The position numbers and the translations under genes were made by a program. Positions 1 through 5,770 of a stretch of DNA of 5,867 bases are shown here, one piece after another. The DNA is taken from positions 1 to 5,867 of the forward strand of contig JBLHRE010000116.1 of the NCBI GenBank assembly GCA_047625765.1, given 5' to 3'. The notes below the pieces were generated by a model. That model was not told the DNA's origin. It worked only from the letters and a program-made list of their open reading frames with translations, and ran no database searches. Each line of letters opens with the position of its first letter. Positions within the stretch are counted from its first letter, which is position 1. The stretch is from JBLHRE01 sp047625765. Lineage in GTDB: Bacteria; Bacteroidota; Bacteroidia; Flavobacteriales; JBLHRE01.

Positions 1-54
1 GTTGTTAATTACTGCCAATCGTTTAAACATATATTTTGCTACAATCTTTCTCAT
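1..54 (-). CDS. Unidentified protein, N-terminal 18 residues only (runs off left edge)
   Basis: On the minus strand an ATG at 54-52 shares an ATGA with the ligA stop codon (TGA at 53-51), giving the classic 4-bp overlap of translationally coupled genes. The reading frame then stays open to the window edge and reads MRKIVAKYMFKRLAVINN. A second in-frame ATG lies at 30-28 (M9), so translation could also begin there. The visible peptide is basic and has no signal peptide or family motif I can identify. Overlap with ligA suggests co-transcription downstream of it. In flavobacteria a small DUF6913-type protein is, as I recall, sometimes found beside ligA, and the basic N-terminus would fit, but 18 residues cannot establish this. 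That a gene begins here is moderately likely; its function is unknown. Confidence 0.55.
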   Translation of the reverse strand, partial: MRKIVAKYMFKRLAVINN

Positions 55-2060
55 GCCTTTTCAGAAATCATGGACATAAATTCAGTTTCACTAAGAATTG
101 TTACTCCAAGGTCGCTTGCTTTTTGCAATTTGCTAGGTCCCATATTTTCTCCTGCTACCAAGAAGTCCGTTTTCTTAGAAATGGAACCCGTATTTTTTCC
201 ACCATGACTTTCAATCAAGGCCTTAAGCTCGTTTCTGCCAATGGTTTCAAATACCCCAGATACCACAATATTCTTGCCTTCAAATATAGCAGAAACTCTT
301 AGGTCTTTTACATTCGAAACGAATTGCAAATCAAAAGATTGTAAACGTTCTATCAACAATTTGCTTTCGTCTTTAGCGAAGTATTCTACAAGACTTTCTG
401 CTATGCGTTCGCCTATTTCATCTACAGCAACCAAATCTTCTTTGTTAGCTGTCATTAAGGCTTCCATCGTTTTAAAGTAAAGGGCCAGTTTCTTAGCAAC
501 AGTCTCTCCCACATAACGAATCCCCAAGCCAAACAATACACGTTCGAAAGGCACTTCTTTGGATTTTTCTACACCTTCTAAAAGCTTTTCTACCGATTTT
601 TCTGCCATACGGTCTAAGGCCAAAACTTCTGCAGCATTAAGCGTATAAATGTCTGCGATGTTTTTAATCAAACCAGCCTCGTTTAATTGTACAATAGTTT
701 CTGCCCCTAAGCTGTCTATATCCATTGCTTTTCTAGAAACAAAATGTTCCATTTTACCCTGTATTTGTGGTGGGCAAGCATTGGCATTGGGGCAATAGTG
801 ATGTGCTTCGCCTTCTTTACGTACCAACACTGTAGCACATTCTGGGCATTGATTGATGAAGGCAACAGGCATAGCATTAACCCCACGTTTTTTTAGTTCT
901 ACTCCTGTAATTTTTGGGATAATTTCGCCTCCTTTTTCTACAAAAACCCAATCCATTTGGTGCAAATCTAACTTTGCAATTTGATCGGAATTGTGAAGTG
1001 AAGCCCTTTTAACCGTTGTACCGGCCAGTTTTACAGGAGCAAGGTTGGCAACAGGAGTTATAGCACCGGTACGACCTACTTGATAACTTATAGATTCTAA
1101 TTGTGTTAGGGCTGCATCGGCCTTGTATTTATAAGAAATAGCCCATTTGGGTGCCTTTGCGGTAAAGCCTAATTCTTCTTGTTGATTAAAATCGTCTACT
1201 TTGATAACAATACCGTCAATAATGAAAGGCAATTCATGTCTCGATTTTTCCCAATGTGTAATAAAATCCAGTACAGCATCAATTCCAGAAACACGCTTGT
1301 TGTAAACAGGTACATTAAATCCCCATTCTTTGGCTTTCTCCAAACTTTCGAAATGACTGGTAAAGGGTAGGGTATCGGCATGAAAACTGTAGAGGTAGCA
1401 TTCTAGCTTTCGCTTAGCCATTTCACCACTATCTTGCATTTTAATGCTTCCAGAAGCGGTATTTCTTGGATTGGCGTATAAGGGAAGCCCTTCAGCTTCG
1501 CGTTCTATATTCAGCTTGTCAAACTCTTCTAGCGGAAAAACAATTTCACCTCTAATCTCGAAAAAATCAGGGTAGTCAGATCCTAGTAATTGTAAAGGAA
1601 CCGAACCTATGGTTCTCACGTTTTTTACAACATCATCGCCCTTAGCGCCATCACCGCGGGTAACGGCTCTAACGAGTGCTCCCTTTTCGTATTGTAATCC
1701 TATGGCAACACCATCATATTTTAACTCACAGACATACCTAATTTCTTCTATACCCAAGCCTTTTTTTACGCGCTCGTCAAATTCTCTTAGCTCTTCTGGA
1801 TTGTAGGTATTCCCCAAAGACAGCATGCGGTATTTGTGTGCTACCGTTTCAAAATCCTTGGTAATTCCTCCACCCACGCGCTGACTGGGAGAATTGGCAT
1901 CGAAAAGCTCTGGATGCTTGGATTCTAAATCCTGCAGACGCTCGAGTTTCTTATCAAATTCAAAATCACTAATCAGTGATTCTGATAAATTATAATAGTG
2001 GTAATTGTATGTATTTAGTTCTTCTCTAAGAGAACGTATTTCTGATGCTTCAGATGGCAT
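51..2060 (-). CDS. ligA: NAD-dependent DNA ligase LigA
   Basis: LigA seals single-strand nicks in duplex DNA during replication and repair, using NAD+ to adenylate its active-site lysine. The 669-residue length is normal for the family and all domains are visible. Domain Ia covers about residues 1-70 and carries the NMN-binding SDFEFD segment (31-36). The adenylation domain has the KYDG motif with nucleophile K114, EIRGE at 168-172, NPRNTASGS at 197-205 and DGIVIKVD at 282-289. The OB fold carries WAISYKYK at 306-313, VGRTG at 328-332 and ASLHN at 353-357. A four-cysteine zinc finger follows (C405, C408, C423, C429), then helix-hairpin-helix repeats at about 440-585 and a C-terminal BRCT domain at about 590-669. 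The start is secure because an in-frame TAG lies 18 nt upstream. There is no Shine-Dalgarno sequence. The following minus-strand gene overlaps the stop by 4 bp. Nothing is missing or broken. Confidence 0.98.
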   Translation of the reverse strand: MPSEASEIRSLREELNTYNYHYYNLSESLISDFEFDKKLERLQDLESKHPELFDANSPSQRVGGGITKDFETVAHKYRMLSLGNTYNPEELREFDERVKKGLGIEEIRYVCELKYDGVAIGLQYEKGALVRAVTRGDGAKGDDVVKNVRTIGSVPLQLLGSDYPDFFEIRGEIVFPLEEFDKLNIEREAEGLPLYANPRNTASGSIKMQDSGEMAKRKLECYLYSFHADTLPFTSHFESLEKAKEWGFNVPVYNKRVSGIDAVLDFITHWEKSRHELPFIIDGIVIKVDDFNQQEELGFTAKAPKWAISYKYKADAALTQLESISYQVGRTGAITPVANLAPVKLAGTTVKRASLHNSDQIAKLDLHQMDWVFVEKGGEIIPKITGVELKKRGVNAMPVAFINQCPECATVLVRKEGEAHHYCPNANACPPQIQGKMEHFVSRKAMDIDSLGAETIVQLNEAGLIKNIADIYTLNAAEVLALDRMAEKSVEKLLEGVEKSKEVPFERVLFGLGIRYVGETVAKKLALYFKTMEALMTANKEDLVAVDEIGERIAESLVEYFAKDESKLLIERLQSFDLQFVSNVKDLRVSAIFEGKNIVVSGVFETIGRNELKALIESHGGKNTGSISKKTDFLVAGENMGPSKLQKASDLGVTILSETEFMSMISEKA

Positions 2061-2105
2061 AGCAATGAATTGTTTCTATTGCAATAATATCAAATAGTTG
2101 GCTGA

Positions 2106-2135
2106 GATTAAGGAGAAATGTGCTTCGTTTTTAGA
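2106..2135. repeat. Imperfect direct repeat, copy 1
   Basis: This copy reads GATTAAGGAG, then aaat, then GTGCTTCG and TTTTTAGA. It matches copy 2 at 2212-2242 in the blocks G-TT-AGGAG and GTGCTTCG and in the closing TTAGA, with the two GTGCTTCG blocks exactly 106 bp apart. The match is seen directly, but it is short and imperfect, so chance is not fully excluded. The order GATT...TGCTTCGT, followed at 2164-2170 by AATGACG, also recalls the widely dispersed bacterial intergenic repeat containing GAGATTGCTTCGT and CAATGACG. That resemblance is from memory. Confidence 0.4.
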
Positions 2136-2211
2136 AGATTGATTTTTAGGCTTTAGACTGGCCAATGACGTAAAGCATTGCATCACTATAAGCCCTGTTT
2201 TACTATTTGTA

Positions 2212-2242
2212 GGTTGAGGAGTTTAGTGCTTCGCTGTTTAGA
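2212..2242. repeat. Imperfect direct repeat, copy 2
   Basis: This copy reads GGTTGAGGAG, then ttta, then GTGCTTCG and CTGTTTAGA. It pairs with copy 1 at 2106-2135: 16 of the first 22 positions agree, and the TTTAGA-like tail agrees after a 1-bp gap. TTTAGAC also occurs a third time at 2152-2158 inside the interval between the copies. Together these suggest a decayed tandem or nested repeat rather than coding sequence. Confidence 0.4.
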
Positions 2243-2258
2243 CCTTGCACTTATTCAC

Positions 2259-2287
2259 AGACACAGCAACGAGTTCAGGGCGACAAA
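2259..2287. repeat. Possible decayed dispersed palindromic repeat
   Basis: The core AACGAGTTCAGGG (2268-2280) followed by CGACAAA closely resembles the right arm of a palindromic intergenic repeat I recall from Bacteroidota genomes, in which CCCTGAA and TTCAGGG arms flank an ACGAG loop. Here the right arm TTCAGGG is intact at 2274-2280, while the left arm has become CACAGCA (2262-2268), so the hairpin no longer pairs well. The identification is from memory of the motif, not from a search. Confidence 0.3.
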
Positions 2288-2376
2288 GGATGGTGATTCA
2301 TTCAAAGTGGTATTTCAAAAGGCTTATTCACCAGCACTTCAAAAATCAGCAATCAAGCCTTCAGGAATCATACATC

Positions 2377-3234
2377 TTATTTCACAGTACTCAGTATCCT
2401 ATAATTCTCATTAATATCCTTGATAAGCGCTACATTTTCAAAACCCTGAGAAATAGCTAAGGCTTTATTTTCTGCGAAATAATCGCGGTGAATTTCGAAA
2501 TACAATTGGCCCCCAGCATTCAAATACTTCTGGGCGAATATTCCTATTTCTCTGTAAAACAATAAGGGATCTGCATCTTCTACAAACAAGGCCAAATGGG
2601 GCTCGTGTTCCAAGACATGGGCTTCCATTTCCAATTTATCCTTTTCGGGGACGTAAGGAGGATTGCTAACAATAATATCGAATTTTGGATAATCTGCTTG
2701 GGGATTCAAAATATCATCTTGTACAAACCGAATCTCTGTTTGTAGCTGTAAGGCATTGTCTTTGGCTATAGTTAAAGCCGATTCCGAAACATCAACTGCC
2801 CAAACTTCCGCTGTAGTCAGCTTTTTCTTTAAAGCAATAGGAATACAGCCAGAGCCCGTACCTATATCCAATATTCTAGGGTTCTGAACTTTGTTATTGG
2901 CAACAATTAAGGCCACCAATTCTTCGGTTTCGGGTCTAGGAATTAAAACAGCAGGATTTACCTTTAGTTTCATTCCGTAGAAATCGGCTTCTCCAAGTAT
3001 GTATTGTATGGGTTGTTGCTCTTTTAATAAGCTTATCGCATTCGAAAACTGTTCGACTTGTGGTCTGCTTAACAAACTGTTTTTCTCCAGAACTTGCATA
3101 GCAGGGCTCAAACCACAAAACTGCTCACACAACATCTGAAACTGTGTTTTCAATTCTCTATCATTAAGTAAATGAGAGAGTTCCGAATTAAATAATTCCT
3201 TTGTAATTCCTAATGTTTGTGGGGTTTCGGCCAT
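2377..3234 (-). CDS. prmC: Peptide chain release factor glutamine N5-methyltransferase PrmC
   Basis: PrmC (HemK) uses S-adenosylmethionine to methylate the glutamine of the GGQ motif in release factors RF1 and RF2, which promotes translation termination. Numbering from the chosen start (285 residues), an N-terminal helical domain covers about residues 1-75. The family linker QPIQYILGEADFYG is at 74-87 and IPRPETEELV at 98-107. The SAM-binding loop DIGTGSG is at 123-129, with an acidic strand end in WAVDV (144-148). The catalytic NPPY, which holds the target glutamine, is at 191-194, and EPHLALF is at 211-217. The frame extends 21 codons further to an ATG at 3297, but that would overlap the divergent ribD by 27 bp and add residues unlike the family, so the ATG at 3234 is preferred. 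It is transcribed away from ribD across a 36-bp gap, with a possible -7 element 3 bp before the start codon. Confidence 0.96.
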   Translation of the reverse strand: MAETPQTLGITKELFNSELSHLLNDRELKTQFQMLCEQFCGLSPAMQVLEKNSLLSRPQVEQFSNAISLLKEQQPIQYILGEADFYGMKLKVNPAVLIPRPETEELVALIVANNKVQNPRILDIGTGSGCIPIALKKKLTTAEVWAVDVSESALTIAKDNALQLQTEIRFVQDDILNPQADYPKFDIIVSNPPYVPEKDKLEMEAHVLEHEPHLALFVEDADPLLFYREIGIFAQKYLNAGGQLYFEIHRDYFAENKALAISQGFENVALIKDINENYRILSTVK

Positions 3235-3237
3235 GCC

Positions 3238-3245
3238 CAAATGTA
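3238..3245 (-). promoter_or_regulatory. Possible Bacteroidota -7 promoter element for prmC
   Basis: On the minus strand these bases read TACATTTG, an exact match to the Bacteroidota -7 consensus TAnnTTTG. It ends 3 nt before the prmC ATG, so a transcript starting the usual few bases downstream would begin at or inside the start codon. No matching -33 TTTG is found at normal spacing. The short motif could occur by chance in AT-rich DNA. Confidence 0.3.
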
Positions 3246-3270
3246 CATCAAATAATGTACTTTTGATGTA
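3244..3270. promoter_or_regulatory. Perfect 9-bp inverted repeat in the prmC/ribD divergent gap (possible operator)
   Basis: TACATCAAA (3244-3252) and TTTGATGTA (3262-3270) are perfect reverse complements separated by a 9-bp spacer. The right arm ends at the base immediately before the ribD ATG. The dyad overlaps both candidate -7 elements, as expected for a site where a dimeric regulator could control both directions, or for a hairpin at the very 5' end of a transcript. No regulator gene is present in the window to pair with it. Confidence 0.4.
3258..3265 (+). promoter_or_regulatory. Possible Bacteroidota -7 promoter element for ribD
   Basis: The plus strand reads TACTTTTG, an exact match to TAnnTTTG, ending 5 nt before the ribD ATG. 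A transcript from it would start at or next to the ATG and be leaderless or nearly so. No TTTG is present at the usual -33 distance. A promoter further upstream, inside the prmC coding region, is the alternative. Confidence 0.35.
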
Positions 3271-4314
3271 ATGAAATCCCACGAAACATACATGCAAAGC
3301 TGTATGGAATTGGCCCGTAAAGGCCAGTTTTACGCTGCACCAAACCCAATGGTTGGTTCGCTAATTGTCCACAACAATATGGTAATTGGAGAAGGGTATC
3401 ACCAACGCTATGGCGAAGCCCATGCAGAGGTAAATGCGGTGGCTTCGGTCAAGGATAAGTCTTTGTTAAAAGAAGCAACCATCTACGTTTCCTTAGAGCC
3501 TTGTGCGCATTTTGGAAAAACTCCTCCTTGCAGCGATTTGATTATTGCAATGGGAATTCCCAAAGTTGTAATTGGTTGTGTAGATACCTTCTCTGAAGTA
3601 GCAGGAAAAGGCATTGCCAAATTGAAAGCAGCAGGAGTAGAAGTAATTACGGCTGTCCTAGAAAAAGAATGCCGCGAATTGAACAAACGTTTCTTTACGT
3701 TTCATGAGAAAAAACGCCCTTATGTTATCTTAAAATGGGCAGAAACGGCCGATGGTTTTATAGATGTTCTTCCCGATATCAAAGCTCAAACAGCATCCAC
3801 AGCTATTAGTGGGCAGGAAGCGAAAAAGTTGGTACACACTTGGCGTGCAAAAGAATCGGCCATACTCATTGGTAAAAATACCTTGCTTTCAGACAATCCC
3901 TCTTTAACAGTAAGAGAGATTGAGGGTCCCAATCCAGTGCGCATTGTTTTAGATGCCAAAGCATCCGTTTCGGGCGATTATCAGGTGTTCACCGACAAGC
4001 AAGCCAAAACCATTGTTTTAAATACCGTTTTATCGGAAACAAAGGATGATATAGAATACCTGAATATTGGTGTAATGGAAATCCCAAATATATTGGAAGC
4101 TTTGTACAGCAAGGGATACACCTCTGTTTTTGTGGAAGGAGGAGCGCAAGTATTGCAATCTTTTATTGATGCTAATTTATGGGATGAAGCCCGTATTTTT
4201 AAAAGTATTACCCAATTCAATAAAGGAATTGAGGCTCCTAAAATTGATGCCATCCTACATGAAGAGAAAATGATAGGAAATGATGTCTTACACTGTTATG
4301 CTCCAAAATCATGA
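3271..4314 (+). CDS. ribD: Bifunctional riboflavin biosynthesis deaminase/reductase RibD
   Basis: RibD carries out two successive cytoplasmic steps of riboflavin synthesis: deamination of the diaminopyrimidine ribosyl phosphate made from GTP, then NADPH-dependent reduction of its ribose side chain. The 347-residue length is typical of the fused form. The N-terminal CDA-like deaminase domain (about 1-145) has the zinc and proton-shuttle motif HAEVNAV (H51, E53) and PCAHFGKTPPC, with zinc ligands C78 and C87. The C-terminal reductase domain (about 149-347) has RPYVILKWAETADGFI at 149-164, ISGQEAKKLVHTWRA at 179-193, the segment GKNTLLSDNPSLTVR at 201-215 and FVEGGAQVL at 287-295. All key residues are present. 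The start codon directly abuts the divergent dyad and has no Shine-Dalgarno sequence. No FMN riboswitch fits in the 36-bp gap. The stop overlaps the next gene by ATGA, so the transporter is probably co-translated. Confidence 0.97.
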   Translation: MKSHETYMQSCMELARKGQFYAAPNPMVGSLIVHNNMVIGEGYHQRYGEAHAEVNAVASVKDKSLLKEATIYVSLEPCAHFGKTPPCSDLIIAMGIPKVVIGCVDTFSEVAGKGIAKLKAAGVEVITAVLEKECRELNKRFFTFHEKKRPYVILKWAETADGFIDVLPDIKAQTASTAISGQEAKKLVHTWRAKESAILIGKNTLLSDNPSLTVREIEGPNPVRIVLDAKASVSGDYQVFTDKQAKTIVLNTVLSETKDDIEYLNIGVMEIPNILEALYSKGYTSVFVEGGAQVLQSFIDANLWDEARIFKSITQFNKGIEAPKIDAILHEEKMIGNDVLHCYAPKS

Positions 4315-5180
4315 TCTATCTAATAGCTAGTATATTTTGCTCAACCCTGATTATGCTGGTCTTTAAATGGGCCGAGCGTTTTGAAATCAATCGTTTACAA
4401 TTGATTGTCATCAACTATTTTGTAGCATTTAGTGCGGGATACCTTGCGTTTGGCAATGGAATGGGTATAACAGAAATTTTGGCAAAACCATGGTTTGGCT
4501 TTGCTATAATTCTAGGTTTTGTATTTATTTCTTGTTTCAATATTATTGGCTTTGCCATTCAGGAAATTGGGGTAGGAATAATTACGGTTGCCAACAAAAT
4601 GTCCTTGGTTGTACCGGTTCTTTTTTCGCTGATTTTTGTAGGAGAGACACTTACCCTGCCAACAGCGATTGGAATAATTTTAGCACTGATTGCGGTCTAT
4701 TTTGCCTCTATTAAAAAGACGAGTCACCTAAATGGTATCAAATATTGGCGCCTACCCATTTTAGTATTTATCATTTCAGGAGCGGTAGATACTTTTATTA
4801 AATACGCCCAAGAATACTTGATCCCAGTAAACGAATTTGGCCTTTTTTGTACTGCTGTATTTATGGTTGCAGGAATTATTGGCATTCCATTTTTTATATA
4901 TCAACAGGTAAAGCACAAAGAATTTAAGCTTTCTAAAACTATAATTTGTGGGATTAGTTTGGGGATACCCAATTTTGGGTCTATTTACTTTTTGATGGAA
5001 GCTTTGAATAGCCCCAACTGGGAGAGTAGTCGATTGTTTCCAATCAATCATATAGGAGTCGTCTTGTTAGCGACATTGTCTGGGGCTGTACTATTCAACG
5101 AGCCTGTTAGTAGAATTAATAAAATTGGTGTTGGTTTAGCGGTTATAGCCATACTTTTGTTGAGTCTTTATGGAGGATAA
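4311..5180 (+). CDS. EamA/DMT-superfamily membrane transporter
   Basis: This is a 289-residue, very hydrophobic inner-membrane protein of the drug/metabolite transporter superfamily. About ten membrane segments are visible, near residues 2-19, 29-47, 61-83, 87-96 (weakest), 98-112, 117-134, 148-165, 175-197, 208-230, 244-263 and 270-287, so one of these is probably a loop. The internal duplication typical of EamA proteins shows in two related stretches: the one ending FVGETL (109-114), preceded by VVPVLFSLI, and HIGVVLLATLSGAVLFNEPVS (247-267), each with a conserved acidic residue (E112, E264). The start shares ATGA with the ribD stop, and the end overlaps the next gene by 11 bp. The substrate cannot be read from the sequence. 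Other EamA proteins export amino acids or metabolites, and RibN proteins of this superfamily import riboflavin, so the ribD neighbour makes a flavin-related substrate conceivable but unproven. Confidence 0.9.
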   Translation: MIYLIASIFCSTLIMLVFKWAERFEINRLQLIVINYFVAFSAGYLAFGNGMGITEILAKPWFGFAIILGFVFISCFNIIGFAIQEIGVGIITVANKMSLVVPVLFSLIFVGETLTLPTAIGIILALIAVYFASIKKTSHLNGIKYWRLPILVFIISGAVDTFIKYAQEYLIPVNEFGLFCTAVFMVAGIIGIPFFIYQQVKHKEFKLSKTIICGISLGIPNFGSIYFLMEALNSPNWESSRLFPINHIGVVLLATLSGAVLFNEPVSRINKIGVGLAVIAILLLSLYGG

Positions 5181-5769
5181 ATATTTAACATTAGCTAAAC
5201 CATCCGATGCCTTACTCAAAGAAAAGGCAAGCAAATTCTTTGCGTATGCTTTCCCTTGCCAGACAACAGACCAAGTAAAAAAATTGATTGATGGCTTAAG
5301 AGCAAAATACCATGATGCTAGGCATTTTTGTTATGCCTATCGCTTTGGACCCGAGAAAGTGGTCTACCGTGCTAACGATGATGGAGAACCTTCTAATTCA
5401 GCTGGAAAACCCATTTTGGGTCAAATCCAGGCCTTCGATTTAACCGATGTTTTGATTGTTGTGGTGCGCTATTTTGGCGGCACCAAATTGGGCGTTGGTG
5501 GATTGATATCTGCATACAAAGAAGCTTGTATACTTGCTTTGGAAGATGCTAAGATTATTGAGAAAACGGTTTATACCGAATTCGAAATATATCATGGATA
5601 TGAAGAAATGAATCAGGTGATGCGTTTGATTAAAGAACGACACCTAGAAATGATCAATCAAGAACTAACCTTAAAGTGTGTAACAACCATTGGCATTCGT
5701 GCCTCAGAAGCAGATATTATGGATGCGCATTTAGCCACTTTGCACAAGCTTACTTACAAAAGATTATAA
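5170..5769 (+). CDS. YigZ/IMPACT (UPF0029) family protein
   Basis: This 199-residue soluble protein has the usual length and two-domain layout of bacterial YigZ. The N-terminal IMPACT domain (about 14-125) contains the signature pieces KYHDARHFCYAYR at 46-58, ANDDGEPSNSAGKP at 68-81, VVVRYFGGTKLGVGGL at 97-112 and the following helix SAYKEA (114-119). A DUF1949-like, ferredoxin-like C-terminal domain follows (about 135-199). The eukaryotic relative IMPACT/YIH1 regulates the GCN2 pathway by binding GCN1. The bacterial role is not settled; a nucleic-acid or ribosome-related function has been suggested from structure. The ATG lies inside the end of the transporter gene (11-bp overlap in another frame), so translation is probably coupled. 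No Shine-Dalgarno sequence is seen. The link to riboflavin synthesis appears to be only positional. Confidence 0.94.
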   Translation: MEDKYLTLAKPSDALLKEKASKFFAYAFPCQTTDQVKKLIDGLRAKYHDARHFCYAYRFGPEKVVYRANDDGEPSNSAGKPILGQIQAFDLTDVLIVVVRYFGGTKLGVGGLISAYKEACILALEDAKIIEKTVYTEFEIYHGYEEMNQVMRLIKERHLEMINQELTLKCVTTIGIRASEADIMDAHLATLHKLTYKRL

Positions 5770-5770
5770 A

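Larger units (their letters stand above)
2061..2376. other. 316-bp spacer between prmC and ligA, no convincing gene
   Basis: This is the only gap of notable size in an otherwise packed window. It should contain the ligA promoter, because ligA starts at its left end on the minus strand, but I found no exact TAnnTTTG on the minus strand here. A plus-strand open frame crosses the right part (2178-2414), but it runs into the 3' end of prmC antisense and matches nothing I recognise. The spacer contains an imperfect direct repeat of about 30 bp (2106-2135 and 2212-2242), a repeated CTTATTCAC (2250-2258 and 2323-2331), and a segment at 2259-2287 resembling a decayed copy of a repeat I remember from Bacteroidota intergenic regions. 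No tRNA, rRNA or clear intrinsic terminator is seen. It may be remnant repeat DNA; an unrecognised small RNA cannot be excluded. Confidence 0.6.

Noticed and set aside
36..480. Two plus-strand open frames antisense to the BRCT and helix-hairpin-helix end of ligA
   Set aside because: They are shadows of an intact, well-conserved ligA and show low-complexity, non-family-like composition.
2062..2081. GCAAT/ATTGC inverted repeat just upstream of the ligA start
   Set aside because: The arms are only 5 bp in AT-rich DNA, so chance is the simplest explanation.
2163..2180. Small inverted repeat CAATG/CATTG in the spacer
   Set aside because: Only 5 bp per arm with no T-tract following; it is not convincing as a terminator or binding site.
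2178..2414. Plus-strand open frame of 78 codons across the spacer, and a second one at 2245-2460
   Set aside because: Both run antisense into the 3' end of prmC, have no recognisable motif or plausible upstream signal, and overlap the repeat-like sequence; they look like chance open frames.
3235..3270. FMN riboswitch upstream of ribD
   Set aside because: The gap is only 36 bp, far shorter than an RFN element, and none of its conserved helices is present; the upstream DNA is prmC coding sequence.
3483..4253. Minus-strand open frames inside ribD (67 and 90 codons)
   Set aside because: They lie wholly opposite conserved RibD motifs and have no independent support.
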